DNA from: Bradyrhizobium sp. YR681
GTDB taxonomy: Bacteria > Pseudomonadota > Alphaproteobacteria > Rhizobiales > Xanthobacteraceae
NCBI RefSeq assembly: GCF_000282615.1
Contig: NZ_AKIY01000017.1
Location: 1-64,000, forward strand
Length of the DNA stretch: 64,000 bases
Direction: 5' to 3'
The position numbers and the translations under genes are program-made. This document shows, one piece after another, positions 40,673-49,346 of the stretch. Below the pieces are notes generated by a model that saw nothing but the letters and a program-made list of their open reading frames with translations, searched no databases and had not been told where the DNA came from. Numbering within the stretch: position 1 is the stretch's first letter; each line of letters opens with the position of its first letter.

Positions 40673-41023
40673 GCACTCACACTCCTGTCGTGTGAAGCTA
40701 ATCCCCGCGAATCAACGTAGCAGAATCACGTCCCTCTCGCCTCACGATTTCTGTGCATATTGCGACGCAGAATGGGACAGTGATATTTCCCGTGCACCGC
40801 GGCGGCGCTCGCCGCACGATCAAGCGCAAATCATCAATTAGTGATCGGAGATCGGGACGATATTCATGCGCAACCGATCTTAACTCTTGTGACGCAACGA
40901 AGTGCGGCAATTCGTGAAGAGATGTTCTAGACAGCACACTGAATTCCGACTCATTGTCGTCGCACGGTCTTCATGCAGCGCCGCTAACAGAGGCCCGCGA
41001 ACAGCACTATCGCTTGAGGCAAC
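40673..41023. other. Intergenic, no convincing gene
   Basis: The stretch is AT-richer than the flanks and probably holds promoters for the genes at 40672 (minus) and 41024 (plus). Short frames on both strands are unsupported. No clear hairpin is seen. Confidence 0.4.
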
Positions 41024-41245
41024 ATGAGCAACGATTTCGACTTCGATCTTTCACCCGATCAGTGGGAAGCGCTGAAAGCGCTTCGCAATCCGGTGTCGAA
41101 CGGTCGTCTCTCGAAGGCTTATGTCGTCAAAAGCCTGGTCGAGCTGGGCCTTGTCGCGGTCGATGATGACGTGCCCGTGATGACACCAGCCGGACGCACG
41201 GCGCTGGTGCGCGGATCGTGCAGATTGCTGGACCTCGCAGCTTGA
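41024..41245 (+). CDS. Small protein of unknown function
   Basis: The 73-residue protein starts at ATG 41024. Its sequence (FDLSPDQWEALKALR, SKAYVVKSLVELGLVAVDDDVPVMTPAGRTAL) has a winged-helix feel: a helix pair, then VMTPAGR, a common beta-wing ending in MarR-like folds. Its role is unknown. It ends eight bases from the NCS2 gene on the opposite strand. Confidence 0.5.
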   Translation: MSNDFDFDLSPDQWEALKALRNPVSNGRLSKAYVVKSLVELGLVAVDDDVPVMTPAGRTALVRGSCRLLDLAA

Positions 41246-41253
41246 CGCCCGCG

Positions 41254-42645
41254 TCAAAATATCTGTGCGATCACGATCGCGTAAGCGACGAACACGACAC
41301 CTAGGCCCCACACCATCGCCGGAATCTGCGACCGCCGGCCGACCGCCACTTCGAGGGCGATGTAGCTCAGCGTGCCCAAGGCCATTCCGTTGATGAGGTT
41401 GTTGGTCAGCACGGTGACCAGCAGCGTCAGCACGATCGGAACCGCGTTGCCGAGATCGGTCATGTCGATGCGGGCAAGCCCCTGCATCATCAACACGCCG
41501 ACGAGCACCAGCGCGGGCGCGGTCGCTTGCGGCGGGATGATGACGAAGATCGGCCAGAAGAACAGCGCGAGAAAGAACAGCCCCGCGACGGTCACCGAAG
41601 TCAGCCCCGTGCGGCCACCGGCCTGCACGCCGGTGATGGACTCGATGTAGGCCGTGACGACGGACGTCCCGAGCAGCGGTCCGACAATCGATGCCGTAGC
41701 ATCGGTGGCAAAGGCGGCGGTGGCATTCGGGATCGAGCCATCGGACTTGCGCAGATTGGCAGCTCCCGTCACGCCGATCAGCGTGCCCAGCGTCGAAAAG
41801 AATTCGGCGCACAGGAAATAGAACAGCAGCGGCAGCGCCACGACGAAATGGCTGAAGAGATAGCCGATGTCGAGCGCCATGAAGGTGCTGGTCGGCCAGC
41901 GCGGCCACGCCATGATCGCTGATGGCACCGACGTCACCATCTTGCCGTTGGCGCCGGGAACGAAAAATCCGATCACGGTCAGCAACGCAATCGACAGGAT
42001 CAACGCCGCCGGCACCCGACGCGCCACCAGCACCGGCGTGAGCAGAAGACCAAACAGCGTCAGCAGCACCGGCGGGCTGCGCAGCGATCCCATCGCGATG
42101 TAGGTCGAGGGGTTCTGGACTACGAAGCCCGCGCCGCGGAGCGCAATGAAGACGATGAGCGTGCCGACGGCAGCCTGGATGCCGATCTTCAGCGCCTCCG
42201 GCACGTCCTTCGCGACTTTCTCGCGCAGCTTCGACAGGCTGAGGATCAGGAACAGCACGCCGGTGAAAGCGACCATGGCGAGCGCGCCCTGCCAGGGCAT
42301 GCCCATCTGCTTGACGATGACATAGGTGAAGATGACGTTCGATCCCATCGCGGGCGCGACCGCGAGCGGCAGGTTGGCCCACAGTCCCATCATCACCGAG
42401 CCGAGGATTGCGGCGAGTGCCGTGGCGCTGACGAGATCGGCACGATCCATTCCGGCGTTGGACATGATCGCCGGGTTCACAGCGATGATATAGGCCATTG
42501 CCGCGAACGTGGTCGCGCCGGCCATCACCTCGCGGCCGACGCTCGTGCCGCGCTCGGTAAGGCCAAAGAAGCGATCGAGCGATCCGGCGGCTGCGCGCGG
42601 CTCAGGCTCTGCGGAAGCGACTTGCTGCTTCGTCATTTCGTCCAT
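41254..42645 (-). CDS. NCS2/AzgA-type purine nucleobase permease
   Basis: The 463-residue protein has about twelve to thirteen transmembrane helices. FGLTERGTSVGREVMAGATTFAAMAYIIAVNP, GVLFLILSLSKLREKV and the TASIVGPLLGTSVVTAYIES signature, with GAQAGGRTGLTSV, place it in the AzgA (adenine/guanine/hypoxanthine) branch, which imports purine bases with protons. It lies ten bases after the adenine deaminase gene on the same strand, so adenine or a related base is the probable substrate. Confidence 0.85.
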   Translation of the reverse strand: MDEMTKQQVASAEPEPRAAAGSLDRFFGLTERGTSVGREVMAGATTFAAMAYIIAVNPAIMSNAGMDRADLVSATALAAILGSVMMGLWANLPLAVAPAMGSNVIFTYVIVKQMGMPWQGALAMVAFTGVLFLILSLSKLREKVAKDVPEALKIGIQAAVGTLIVFIALRGAGFVVQNPSTYIAMGSLRSPPVLLTLFGLLLTPVLVARRVPAALILSIALLTVIGFFVPGANGKMVTSVPSAIMAWPRWPTSTFMALDIGYLFSHFVVALPLLFYFLCAEFFSTLGTLIGVTGAANLRKSDGSIPNATAAFATDATASIVGPLLGTSVVTAYIESITGVQAGGRTGLTSVTVAGLFFLALFFWPIFVIIPPQATAPALVLVGVLMMQGLARIDMTDLGNAVPIVLTLLVTVLTNNLINGMALGTLSYIALEVAVGRRSQIPAMVWGLGVVFVAYAIVIAQIF

Positions 42646-42655
42646 CCCAGTCCCC

Positions 42656-44521
42656 CTACCAAACCACCGGGTGCGCTTGGCCGGTCTGCACGTTGATGAA
42701 ACCGAGCGGCGCCTGCTCGCACGGCGCCACCAACACCCAGCTCCAGGGCGCGCAGGTCAGCGTTGCGAACATCAGCCTCTCCGGGAATCCCGGATACCAG
42801 CGCGGCCGGAACGTCGGCTCGTACATCCAGTCGATCTTGCGGCCTTCCGCGTAGAGTGCGTGCATCTCGGCATCGAGCGCATGCGCCGAACGACAGCTCA
42901 TCAGCCCGCCGACCTCGAAGCGCACGGTGGCAACGAGCTCGCCTTCGCGCACCAGCGCCCATCCGCCCTGAAGCTCGATCAGCGCGTTCACCGCCTTCGC
43001 CATCGCCGCGTCGGACGAGCCGACCACCCAGATATTGTGCTTGTCGTGCGCGACCGAGCAGGCGACCGCCGTCTCCGGCGTGCGCGGCCCGCAGCCGCGC
43101 CAAAACATCTTCGCGACACGCCCGTCGCCGGAAAAGCGGTCGACGATGGCAAATTTGGTGATGGCCTCGCTCTCGTCGCGCTGCACGACCCCGTCACGCA
43201 CCGGGAGTTCGAGCGTGTAGAATTCGGGATGCCAATGGAAGGGACGGATCACCGCCGCCTTCATCGTGCTGCGGCCGGGCTCGGCCCGCAGCTCGAAATC
43301 CTCAGACTTGACGGTGCGCTTGATGTTGACCGTCTTCGTCGCCCATTCCGGCCACTGGATTTCAGGCACCTTGCCCAGATAGCGCTTGCCTTCGGACACC
43401 TGCGCGCCATCGGCCCACACTTCGGCGATCGTCAGCTTGGCAACATCGGAGAGCAGCACCACGTCGCCGAAACGCCCGGGAGCCAGACTGCCGACGAACG
43501 GCGTGATGCGCATGTGCCGCGCCGGATTGATGGTGAGACACTGGATGGCGATTTCCGGCGCAAGACCGGCCTCAATCGCGATGCGCGCATTGTGGTCGCT
43601 GGCGCCGAGTTCGAGCGTGTGGCTGGCACTGCGGTCATCCGTCGTGAACGCAATCTGCGACCAGTCCTGCAAACCCTTCGCGAGCAGCCATTTGACGATC
43701 TCGTCCATGGCATAGACACGCAGCTCGATGAACAAGCCGCGGGTGAGCTTGTCCCAGGTTTCCTCCGGAGTCTGCACTTCGTGGTCGGACGCGAGCCCGG
43801 CCGCGGCAAAGGCGTTGATGGAGGGCAGATCCCGCAAGCCGGAGGCATGGCCTTCGACGACGCCGCGCGCCGCGAACGTCGCCTCGATCATGCCCCAGAG
43901 CCGTTTGTAGGAGGGATTGTCGGGATTCCAGACCGCCGGCCAGTCCATGACCTCGTCGAGCCCGGTGACCATCAGGCTCTCGGCCATGAAGTCGGCCTGC
44001 TCGTCGTGGCCATACCAGCCGCCGCCCCATTCGTAACCCGTCGGTGGCACCGCCGACCCAGGCTGAGGAAAGATCTTGAGCGGCGAGCCCCGGCGACGCG
44101 CCTCGAACCAGAATTCGAGATTGCGCGCGCCGTTGACGTTGGAGAATTCGTGGCTCGCCTCGCAGGTCCAGGTATTGCCATGCGGCAGCACCAGCGCTGC
44201 CTCCCATTCCGGCGTCAGATGCGAGCTTTCGATATGCTTGTGCACCTCGCCGAAGCCGGGCACGGCCGCAAGCTCTGGACGATGCACGCGCTCGCGCACC
44301 TCGCCGGGATAGCTGCCGGCCGGCCCGACCCAGGCGATGCGCCGGCCCTTGAAGACGATCTCCTGATCCTCGCTCCAGGTCCGGCTGTGCACGTCGAGCA
44401 GTTTGCCAACCCGCAAGGCGCGATCGGCCGGGCGGCGGCCGAGCGCCGTCAGCACCAGATCCTGACGGATGCGAACTTCATCGGGCGCGTTGATCAGGAG
44501 GTCGTCGGGGATCGCATTCAT
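42656..44521 (-). CDS. ade: Adenine deaminase
   Basis: The enzyme converts adenine to hypoxanthine and ammonia. The 621-residue protein is started at ATG 44521 (MNAIPDD), since upstream in-frame sequence is antisense-like to the TetR gene. It is an amidohydrolase of the Ade type: the metal-binding HKH (His94, His96) in GFGEVHKHIESS, LPHGNTWTCEASHEFSNVNG, TTDDRSA and NPARHMRITPFVGSLAPGRFGDVVLL, then the Ade-specific C-terminal domain (VACSVAHDKHNIWVVGSS). It lies between tetR and the purine permease gene. Confidence 0.85.
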   Translation of the reverse strand: MNAIPDDLLINAPDEVRIRQDLVLTALGRRPADRALRVGKLLDVHSRTWSEDQEIVFKGRRIAWVGPAGSYPGEVRERVHRPELAAVPGFGEVHKHIESSHLTPEWEAALVLPHGNTWTCEASHEFSNVNGARNLEFWFEARRRGSPLKIFPQPGSAVPPTGYEWGGGWYGHDEQADFMAESLMVTGLDEVMDWPAVWNPDNPSYKRLWGMIEATFAARGVVEGHASGLRDLPSINAFAAAGLASDHEVQTPEETWDKLTRGLFIELRVYAMDEIVKWLLAKGLQDWSQIAFTTDDRSASHTLELGASDHNARIAIEAGLAPEIAIQCLTINPARHMRITPFVGSLAPGRFGDVVLLSDVAKLTIAEVWADGAQVSEGKRYLGKVPEIQWPEWATKTVNIKRTVKSEDFELRAEPGRSTMKAAVIRPFHWHPEFYTLELPVRDGVVQRDESEAITKFAIVDRFSGDGRVAKMFWRGCGPRTPETAVACSVAHDKHNIWVVGSSDAAMAKAVNALIELQGGWALVREGELVATVRFEVGGLMSCRSAHALDAEMHALYAEGRKIDWMYEPTFRPRWYPGFPERLMFATLTCAPWSWVLVAPCEQAPLGFINVQTGQAHPVVW

Positions 44522-44534
44522 GGCCTGCCTCACG

Positions 44535-45197
44535 CTACGCCGGTGCTTTCGCGGCCGCGGCTCGCTTCCGCGCCGGTTTCCCGGCCTTGCTGCCGCGCGC
44601 CGCGGCGGCGTCGCGCTGACGGACATCCTTCAAAAGAGTGGTGAGCGCCCACTCGATCGCGTCTGCGATCTCGGCGCTGGACATGCCAAAGTCCTCGCGC
44701 ATCGCATTCCAGGCCAGCACGTTGTTGAGATAAGACGCGAGCGCTTCCGCTTGCCGAACCTCCTTCGGGGGAAGATGCCGCACCAGTGGCGCCATCGCCT
44801 TGTGATGCTGCCCGATCAGGTGCCGCCGGAAGTCCGCGCGCATCCGCCTGCCCGCCCGCGTCACCGCAATGGCGCGCGCCAGATGCGGATGACGATCAAA
44901 CCGCTTGCATAGCTTGCGGAAAATCTCGGGCAGCTCATCGGGCGAGGTGAAGGGAATGTAGCTGAAGACGTTGTCCTCGATCCATTCGCCGGCCGCAGCG
45001 GACAACTCCGCACGGGTCTTGAAGTGCCGATAGATGGTCCGCTCCGCCACCTTGGCGCGCTTGGCCACGGCGGCCATGGAAATGTCGTCGGCCGCCTCGT
45101 CCTCCAGCGTCTCGACGAAAGCCGCAACGATGCGCTGCCGCGTCATCTCGGCATATTCGTCGCGAAGGCTGGCGATATGTCGCTTTGCTGTACTCAT
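44535..45197 (-). CDS. TetR-family repressor, probable regulator of the ade operon
   Basis: The 220-residue protein starts at ATG 45197. The N-terminal helix-turn-helix (ISMAAVAKRAKVAERTIYRHFKTRAEL) is typical TetR. The C-terminal ligand domain includes HPHLARAIAVTRAGRRMRADF, and the end is Lys/Ala-rich. The gene precedes ade and the permease gene with 13- and 10-bp gaps, so it is autogenous. An inverted repeat (45196-45213) overlaps its own start codon and is the likely operator. The inducer may be a purine (inference). Confidence 0.82.
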   Translation of the reverse strand: MSTAKRHIASLRDEYAEMTRQRIVAAFVETLEDEAADDISMAAVAKRAKVAERTIYRHFKTRAELSAAAGEWIEDNVFSYIPFTSPDELPEIFRKLCKRFDRHPHLARAIAVTRAGRRMRADFRRHLIGQHHKAMAPLVRHLPPKEVRQAEALASYLNNVLAWNAMREDFGMSSAEIADAIEWALTTLLKDVRQRDAAAARGSKAGKPARKRAAAAKAPA

Positions 45198-45213
45198 GTC
45201 ATAAGTCTGACAT
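45196..45213. promoter_or_regulatory. Candidate TetR operator
   Basis: ATGTCA and TGACAT form a perfect six-base inverted repeat around a six-base spacer, overlapping the tetR start codon. It lies between the divergent tetR and formamidase genes and could control both. Confidence 0.5.
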
Positions 45214-45439
45214 CACGCAGATTGGAGGGTCAAGCCGAGACTTGAGGCAGCCCGCGCCGCAACAATGGGCGTCAGCATGCTCGACGGGGCTGACGACCTC
45301 CGCGAGCCCGATGATCGCCTGCCGCCTGAAAAATGGACTTTTGCCCGCCGCCAAAATCGGATTTGCTCTGCCGAGAACTGCGCGCAACGGCGCCGCGGAC
45401 GGCAAGGGAGCCGCCGCGCGGACAGCAAGGGAGCTGGTC

Positions 45440-46453
45440 ATGAACGGGCTTGGCGGATTGAACAAATCACCCGAGGGCGTGGTCATCGGAGTGGTTCAGT
45501 TGCAGTTGCCGAACGTCGTGACCCGCGCCGATCTGGCCAGACAGACCGAACGCATCGTCTGGATGGTCGGCAAGGCCCGCCGCAATCTCTCCACCATGGA
45601 TCTGGTGGTGTTCCCCGAATATTCGCTGCACGGCCTCTCGATGGACACCAATCCAGAGATCATGTGCCGGCTCGACGGGCCCGAGGTCGCAGCCTTCAAG
45701 AAGGCCTGCATCGACAACAGGATCTGGGGCTGCTTCTCCATCATGGAGTTCAACCCGCACGGCAATCCCTACAATTCCGGCCTGATCATCGACGATGTCG
45801 GCGAGATCAAACTGTATTACCGCAAGCTCCATCCCTGGATTCCCGTCGAACCGTGGGAGCCCGGCGATATCGGCATTCCCGTGATCGAGGGGCCGAAGGG
45901 CGCGAAGATCGCGCTGATCATCTGCCATGACGGAATGTTTCCGGAGATGGCGCGGGAATGCGCCTACAAGGGCGCGGAGATCATGATCCGCACCGCCGGT
46001 TACACCGCACCGATCCGCGACGCCTGGCGCTTCACCAACCAGGCCAACTCGTTCCAGAACCTGATGGTCACTGCGAACGTCTGCATGTGCGGCACTGACG
46101 GCTCTTTCGATTCCATGGGCGAAGGCATGATCGTCAATTTCGACGGCAGTGTGCTGGCGCATGGCACCACCGGCCGCGCCGACGAGATCATCACCGCCGA
46201 GGTGCGCCCCGACCTCGTGCGCGAGGCCCGGATCAATTGGGGTGTCGAGAACAATATCTACCAGCTCTGGCACCGCGGCTACGTCGCGGTGAAGGGCGGT
46301 GCGATGGACTGCCCCTATACCTTCATGCAGGACATGGTCGCGGGCACGTTTCGCCTGCCCTGGGAGGAACAGGTGAAAGTTACCGACGGCACCTCCTGCG
46401 GCTTCCCGGTACCGACACGGATGTTCGGCAAGACCGCGAAGGCGGCGGAATAG
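45440..46453 (+). CDS. amiF: Formamidase (nitrilase superfamily, AmiF type)
   Basis: The enzyme hydrolyses formamide to formate and ammonia. The 337-residue protein starts at ATG 45440 with AAGGGAG upstream. The catalytic triad is Glu60 (FPEYS), Lys129 (YYRKLHP) and Cys162 (ICHDGMFPE), spaced as in the AmiF family. AGYTAPIRDAWRFTNQANSFQNLMVTANVC and ENNIYQLWHRGYVAVKGGA are also characteristic. Formamide can arise from histidine, cyanide or purine breakdown, so it fits the nitrogen-scavenging neighbourhood. An upstream in-frame extension (to 45185) has no support. Confidence 0.85.
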   Translation: MNGLGGLNKSPEGVVIGVVQLQLPNVVTRADLARQTERIVWMVGKARRNLSTMDLVVFPEYSLHGLSMDTNPEIMCRLDGPEVAAFKKACIDNRIWGCFSIMEFNPHGNPYNSGLIIDDVGEIKLYYRKLHPWIPVEPWEPGDIGIPVIEGPKGAKIALIICHDGMFPEMARECAYKGAEIMIRTAGYTAPIRDAWRFTNQANSFQNLMVTANVCMCGTDGSFDSMGEGMIVNFDGSVLAHGTTGRADEIITAEVRPDLVREARINWGVENNIYQLWHRGYVAVKGGAMDCPYTFMQDMVAGTFRLPWEEQVKVTDGTSCGFPVPTRMFGKTAKAAE

Positions 46454-46482
46454 CCCGGCTTCAGGCGGGTGACCGCGACATT

Positions 46483-46499
46483 CTGGCACGGTAGTTGCT
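46483..46499 (+). promoter_or_regulatory. Sigma-54 promoter of dctA
   Basis: CTGGCACGGTAGTTGCT matches the sigma-54 consensus, with GG at 46485-46486 and GC at 46497-46498 correctly spaced. It lies 41 bases upstream of the dctA start. DctB/DctD-type or NtrC-type activation is implied. Confidence 0.8.
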
Positions 46500-46539
46500 C
46501 CCTTTTTTGACATCGGGACGTCAAAACGGGGGAGTTCTC

Positions 46540-47859
46540 ATGTCGACCATTGCTGCGGCCCCGGCCGCCGAGTCCAAGCCGCTCTATACCTCGCTGTTCG
46601 TCCAGGTCCTCGCTGCGCTGTTGCTTGGCGTCATCCTTGGAATGGCCGTTCCGGACTTCGCCATCGGCCTCAAGATCCTCAGCGACGCCTTCCTGAAGCT
46701 GATCTCGATGATCGTGGCGCCGATCGTGTTCTGCGTCGTCGTGCACGGCATTGCCGGCGCTGGCGACCTCAAGAAGGTCGGCCGGGTCGGCGTCAAGGCG
46801 CTGCTCTATTTCGAGGTCATGACGACGGTCGCGCTCGTGGTCGGCCTGCTGCTCGCCTATCTGTTCGGCCCAGGCCACGGCATGAACATCGATCCCTCGA
46901 CGCTGGATGCCAAGGCGCTCAACACCTACGCCGACAACGCCCACAAGCTGTCCGGCGGCGGCATCGGCGCCTTCCTGATGAATGTGATCCCGACCACCTC
47001 CTTCGATGCGCTCTCGCGCAACGACGTGCTCCAGGTGCTGTTCTTCGCGGTCCTGTTCGGCGTCGGCCTCGCACTCGTCGGCGGCGAGAAGGGGGCGCTC
47101 GTCACCAACATGATCGACGCGGCCTCGACCGTGCTGTTTCGCGTCATGGGGCTCATCGTTCGCGTCGCCCCGCTTGGCGTGCTCGGTGCGGTCGCCTACA
47201 CCGTCGGCAAATACGGCGTCGGCTCGCTGAAACAGCTCGTCTCGCTGGTGATGCTGTTCTACGTCTCGGTCGGCATCTTCGTGCTTGGCGTGCTCGGCGG
47301 CGTGATGGCGCTCGCCGGCATCAACATCCTCAAATTCCTCGCCTACCTGCGCGAGGAGCTCACCATCGTGCTCGCGACCGCGTCCTCGGATGCCGTGCTG
47401 CCCCAGATTATGAAAAAGCTGGAGCGCATGGGCGTGAAGGATTCCGTCGTCGGACTCGTGATTCCGACCGGCTATTCCTTCAACCTCGACGCCTTCTCGA
47501 TCTACCTCACACTTGCCGTCGTCTTCATCGCACAGGCCACCAACACGCCACTCTCCTTCGGCGATCTCCTTCTGGTGCTCGGCGTCTCCCTGATCACCTC
47601 AAAGGGCGCGCACGGCGTGCCGGGCTCGGCCATCGTGATCCTGGCCGCGACGCTCAATGCGGTGCCGAGCATCCCGGCGATCGGCCTCGTGCTGGTGCTC
47701 TCGGTCGACTGGTTCATCGGCATGGCCCGCGCACTCGGCAACCTCGTCGGCAACTGCGTGGCAACGGTCGTCGTGGCTGCCTGGGAAGGCGATCTCGACC
47801 GCGCCAAGGCGGCCAAGGTGCTCGAAGGCGGCGAGCTCGTGGACGTGACCGCGGGCTAG
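46540..47859 (+). CDS. dctA: C4-dicarboxylate:cation symporter
   Basis: DctA imports succinate, fumarate and malate and is essential for carbon supply to bacteroids in rhizobial symbiosis. The 439-residue protein starts at ATG 46540 behind GGGGGAG. It has the typical DAACS features: SLFVQVLAALLLGVILG, KLISMIVAPIVFCVVVHGIAG, ATASSDAVLPQIMKKLE and PTGYSFNLDAFSIYLTL, then the Ser-rich SKGAHGVPGSAIVILAATL hairpin. A sigma-54 promoter precedes it, as expected for rhizobial dctA. dctBD are not in the window, so this may be a paralogue. Confidence 0.88.
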   Translation: MSTIAAAPAAESKPLYTSLFVQVLAALLLGVILGMAVPDFAIGLKILSDAFLKLISMIVAPIVFCVVVHGIAGAGDLKKVGRVGVKALLYFEVMTTVALVVGLLLAYLFGPGHGMNIDPSTLDAKALNTYADNAHKLSGGGIGAFLMNVIPTTSFDALSRNDVLQVLFFAVLFGVGLALVGGEKGALVTNMIDAASTVLFRVMGLIVRVAPLGVLGAVAYTVGKYGVGSLKQLVSLVMLFYVSVGIFVLGVLGGVMALAGINILKFLAYLREELTIVLATASSDAVLPQIMKKLERMGVKDSVVGLVIPTGYSFNLDAFSIYLTLAVVFIAQATNTPLSFGDLLLVLGVSLITSKGAHGVPGSAIVILAATLNAVPSIPAIGLVLVLSVDWFIGMARALGNLVGNCVATVVVAAWEGDLDRAKAAKVLEGGELVDVTAG

Positions 47860-49235
47860 CGCCCGTCATCCCAACGGAGGAGCGGCGTTCCGTACGCCCT
47901 CCCCCAGACGGACAGGAAGCGGGGAAACCAGGAGTGCGCCACCGCGCCCTTGTAGGCCCAGGTGCGATATTTCAGACCCCGCTCGGAGATCAGTTCCTGA
48001 TAGCCGCCGTGGATCTCCGTCGCGGTCCGGATGTCCTTCAATATGCCCTGCGCGCAGGCCCGGTAGGTATCGCCTCCCGAGAATTCATCGAAGTCGAGCA
48101 TGCGATCGGCAAACTCGACGTTGAATGTCGGCCAGGAGGACCGCCCCTGATAGGCCGGCGCCGCGATCTTGTGGATCATCTTGTTGCGGGGATTATCCGC
48201 TGACACCAGGAAGTGGAACGTGCTGGGGATACGAAAGCGCGGCTCGGCAAGGATCAGATCGGTTGTGGCAGCGAACAGCGCACGCTCGCTCACATCGCTC
48301 ATATCCCAGAAGCCGCGATGCACGCTGACGAAATCCAGCGCCACCGATGAGGCCGGCGAGCTGGCCGGACCATCCAGGGAGTGCCTGATATAGCCACCCT
48401 TGCCGAACAGGCGGAGCAGGTCCCTCTTGTATTGCACCAGATCACGCCCGAGCAGCCGCTTCAGCTCGCTCTCGCTGACGATCCCGAGCTGCACACCCCA
48501 CACGAAGGTCGTGTAGACGCAGGCGTTGGTGACAAAACGCCGGCGCTCGGCGCGGGTGTCCGTTGCCGCAGAACGAGGCCCGTTCGCATCGCACAGCAAA
48601 TATCGGCTGCCGTCAGCATCAAATGACTCAAGCTCGCTTGCGAGCTTCAGGATCGCGCGCTTCAGATCGCCGCTGTATTCGGCCAGCAACAGGTGGCCTG
48701 CATGCGCGCACTGCGACATCGCCAGGTAGGATGACGCCCGCTCCCCGGCAGAAATCATCTGCTGGAGACCGGCGAGAATGCCGAGCAGCGTATCCGAGGG
48801 CCGCGAGAAATAGTTGACGCCGAGATACCGGCCGCGCCCCGCCGGAACGATGGTGGTCGTGACGACGTCGGCGCGAACCGCCTCCAGCAACAGGCGGACA
48901 CTCCTTTCGAGCAGGCGCGCCCGCCGCACCGCGTCCTGCGCATCCATGATGGTTTCGGAGTCGAGAACATCAGGGTAGAACCAGGCGAAGTCTCGCGGGT
49001 AATAGGCGGAGGCGTGCGGGGCCCCCGTGACGAGGAAAGCTTCGGTCACCGAAAACGCGCTGTCCATCGAGTGCCGGTAGAGGTCCTCGATGGCCGAGAA
49101 CGAATGCTTCGATTGCCTCAGGAACCGATCACCGAGAAAATTGACCGCCTGAAGCACGTTGGCGACGAAGGTCGCAGCGCCGCCCTGGTAGAACCGGTTT
49201 CCGCGATGTGATCGCAAGGACATATCACTGTTCAT
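47856..49235 (-). CDS. Hypothetical protein, possibly six-hairpin-glycosidase-like
   Basis: The 459-residue protein starts at ATG 49235 and ends with a 4-bp overlap of the convergent dctA stop. It appears soluble and mainly helical. The N-terminus has SAYYPRDFAWFYPDVLD, which resembles the PRDFAW-type substrate loop of alpha/alpha-toroid glycosidases. Repeated helix pairs follow, such as ASSYLAMSQCAHAGHLLLAEYSGDL, NACVYTTFVWGVQLGIV and SVALDFVSVHRGFWDM, and a C-terminal part with EIHGGYQELISERGLKYRTWAYKGAVAHSWFP. I cannot name the family. The glycosidase link is a guess from the helix repeat layout and one motif. Confidence 0.5.
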   Translation of the reverse strand: MNSDMSLRSHRGNRFYQGGAATFVANVLQAVNFLGDRFLRQSKHSFSAIEDLYRHSMDSAFSVTEAFLVTGAPHASAYYPRDFAWFYPDVLDSETIMDAQDAVRRARLLERSVRLLLEAVRADVVTTTIVPAGRGRYLGVNYFSRPSDTLLGILAGLQQMISAGERASSYLAMSQCAHAGHLLLAEYSGDLKRAILKLASELESFDADGSRYLLCDANGPRSAATDTRAERRRFVTNACVYTTFVWGVQLGIVSESELKRLLGRDLVQYKRDLLRLFGKGGYIRHSLDGPASSPASSVALDFVSVHRGFWDMSDVSERALFAATTDLILAEPRFRIPSTFHFLVSADNPRNKMIHKIAAPAYQGRSSWPTFNVEFADRMLDFDEFSGGDTYRACAQGILKDIRTATEIHGGYQELISERGLKYRTWAYKGAVAHSWFPRFLSVWGRAYGTPLLRWDDGR

Positions 49236-49346
49236 GTGCGCTTGACGTCTCGTGATCCCGGCGATGGCCGGTCACCATTCCAAGCATGGCTGATTCGTGT
49301 CTCGCCTCGATGACGTGCGAACTCCTGACGATCCGTTCGGGCCGGC

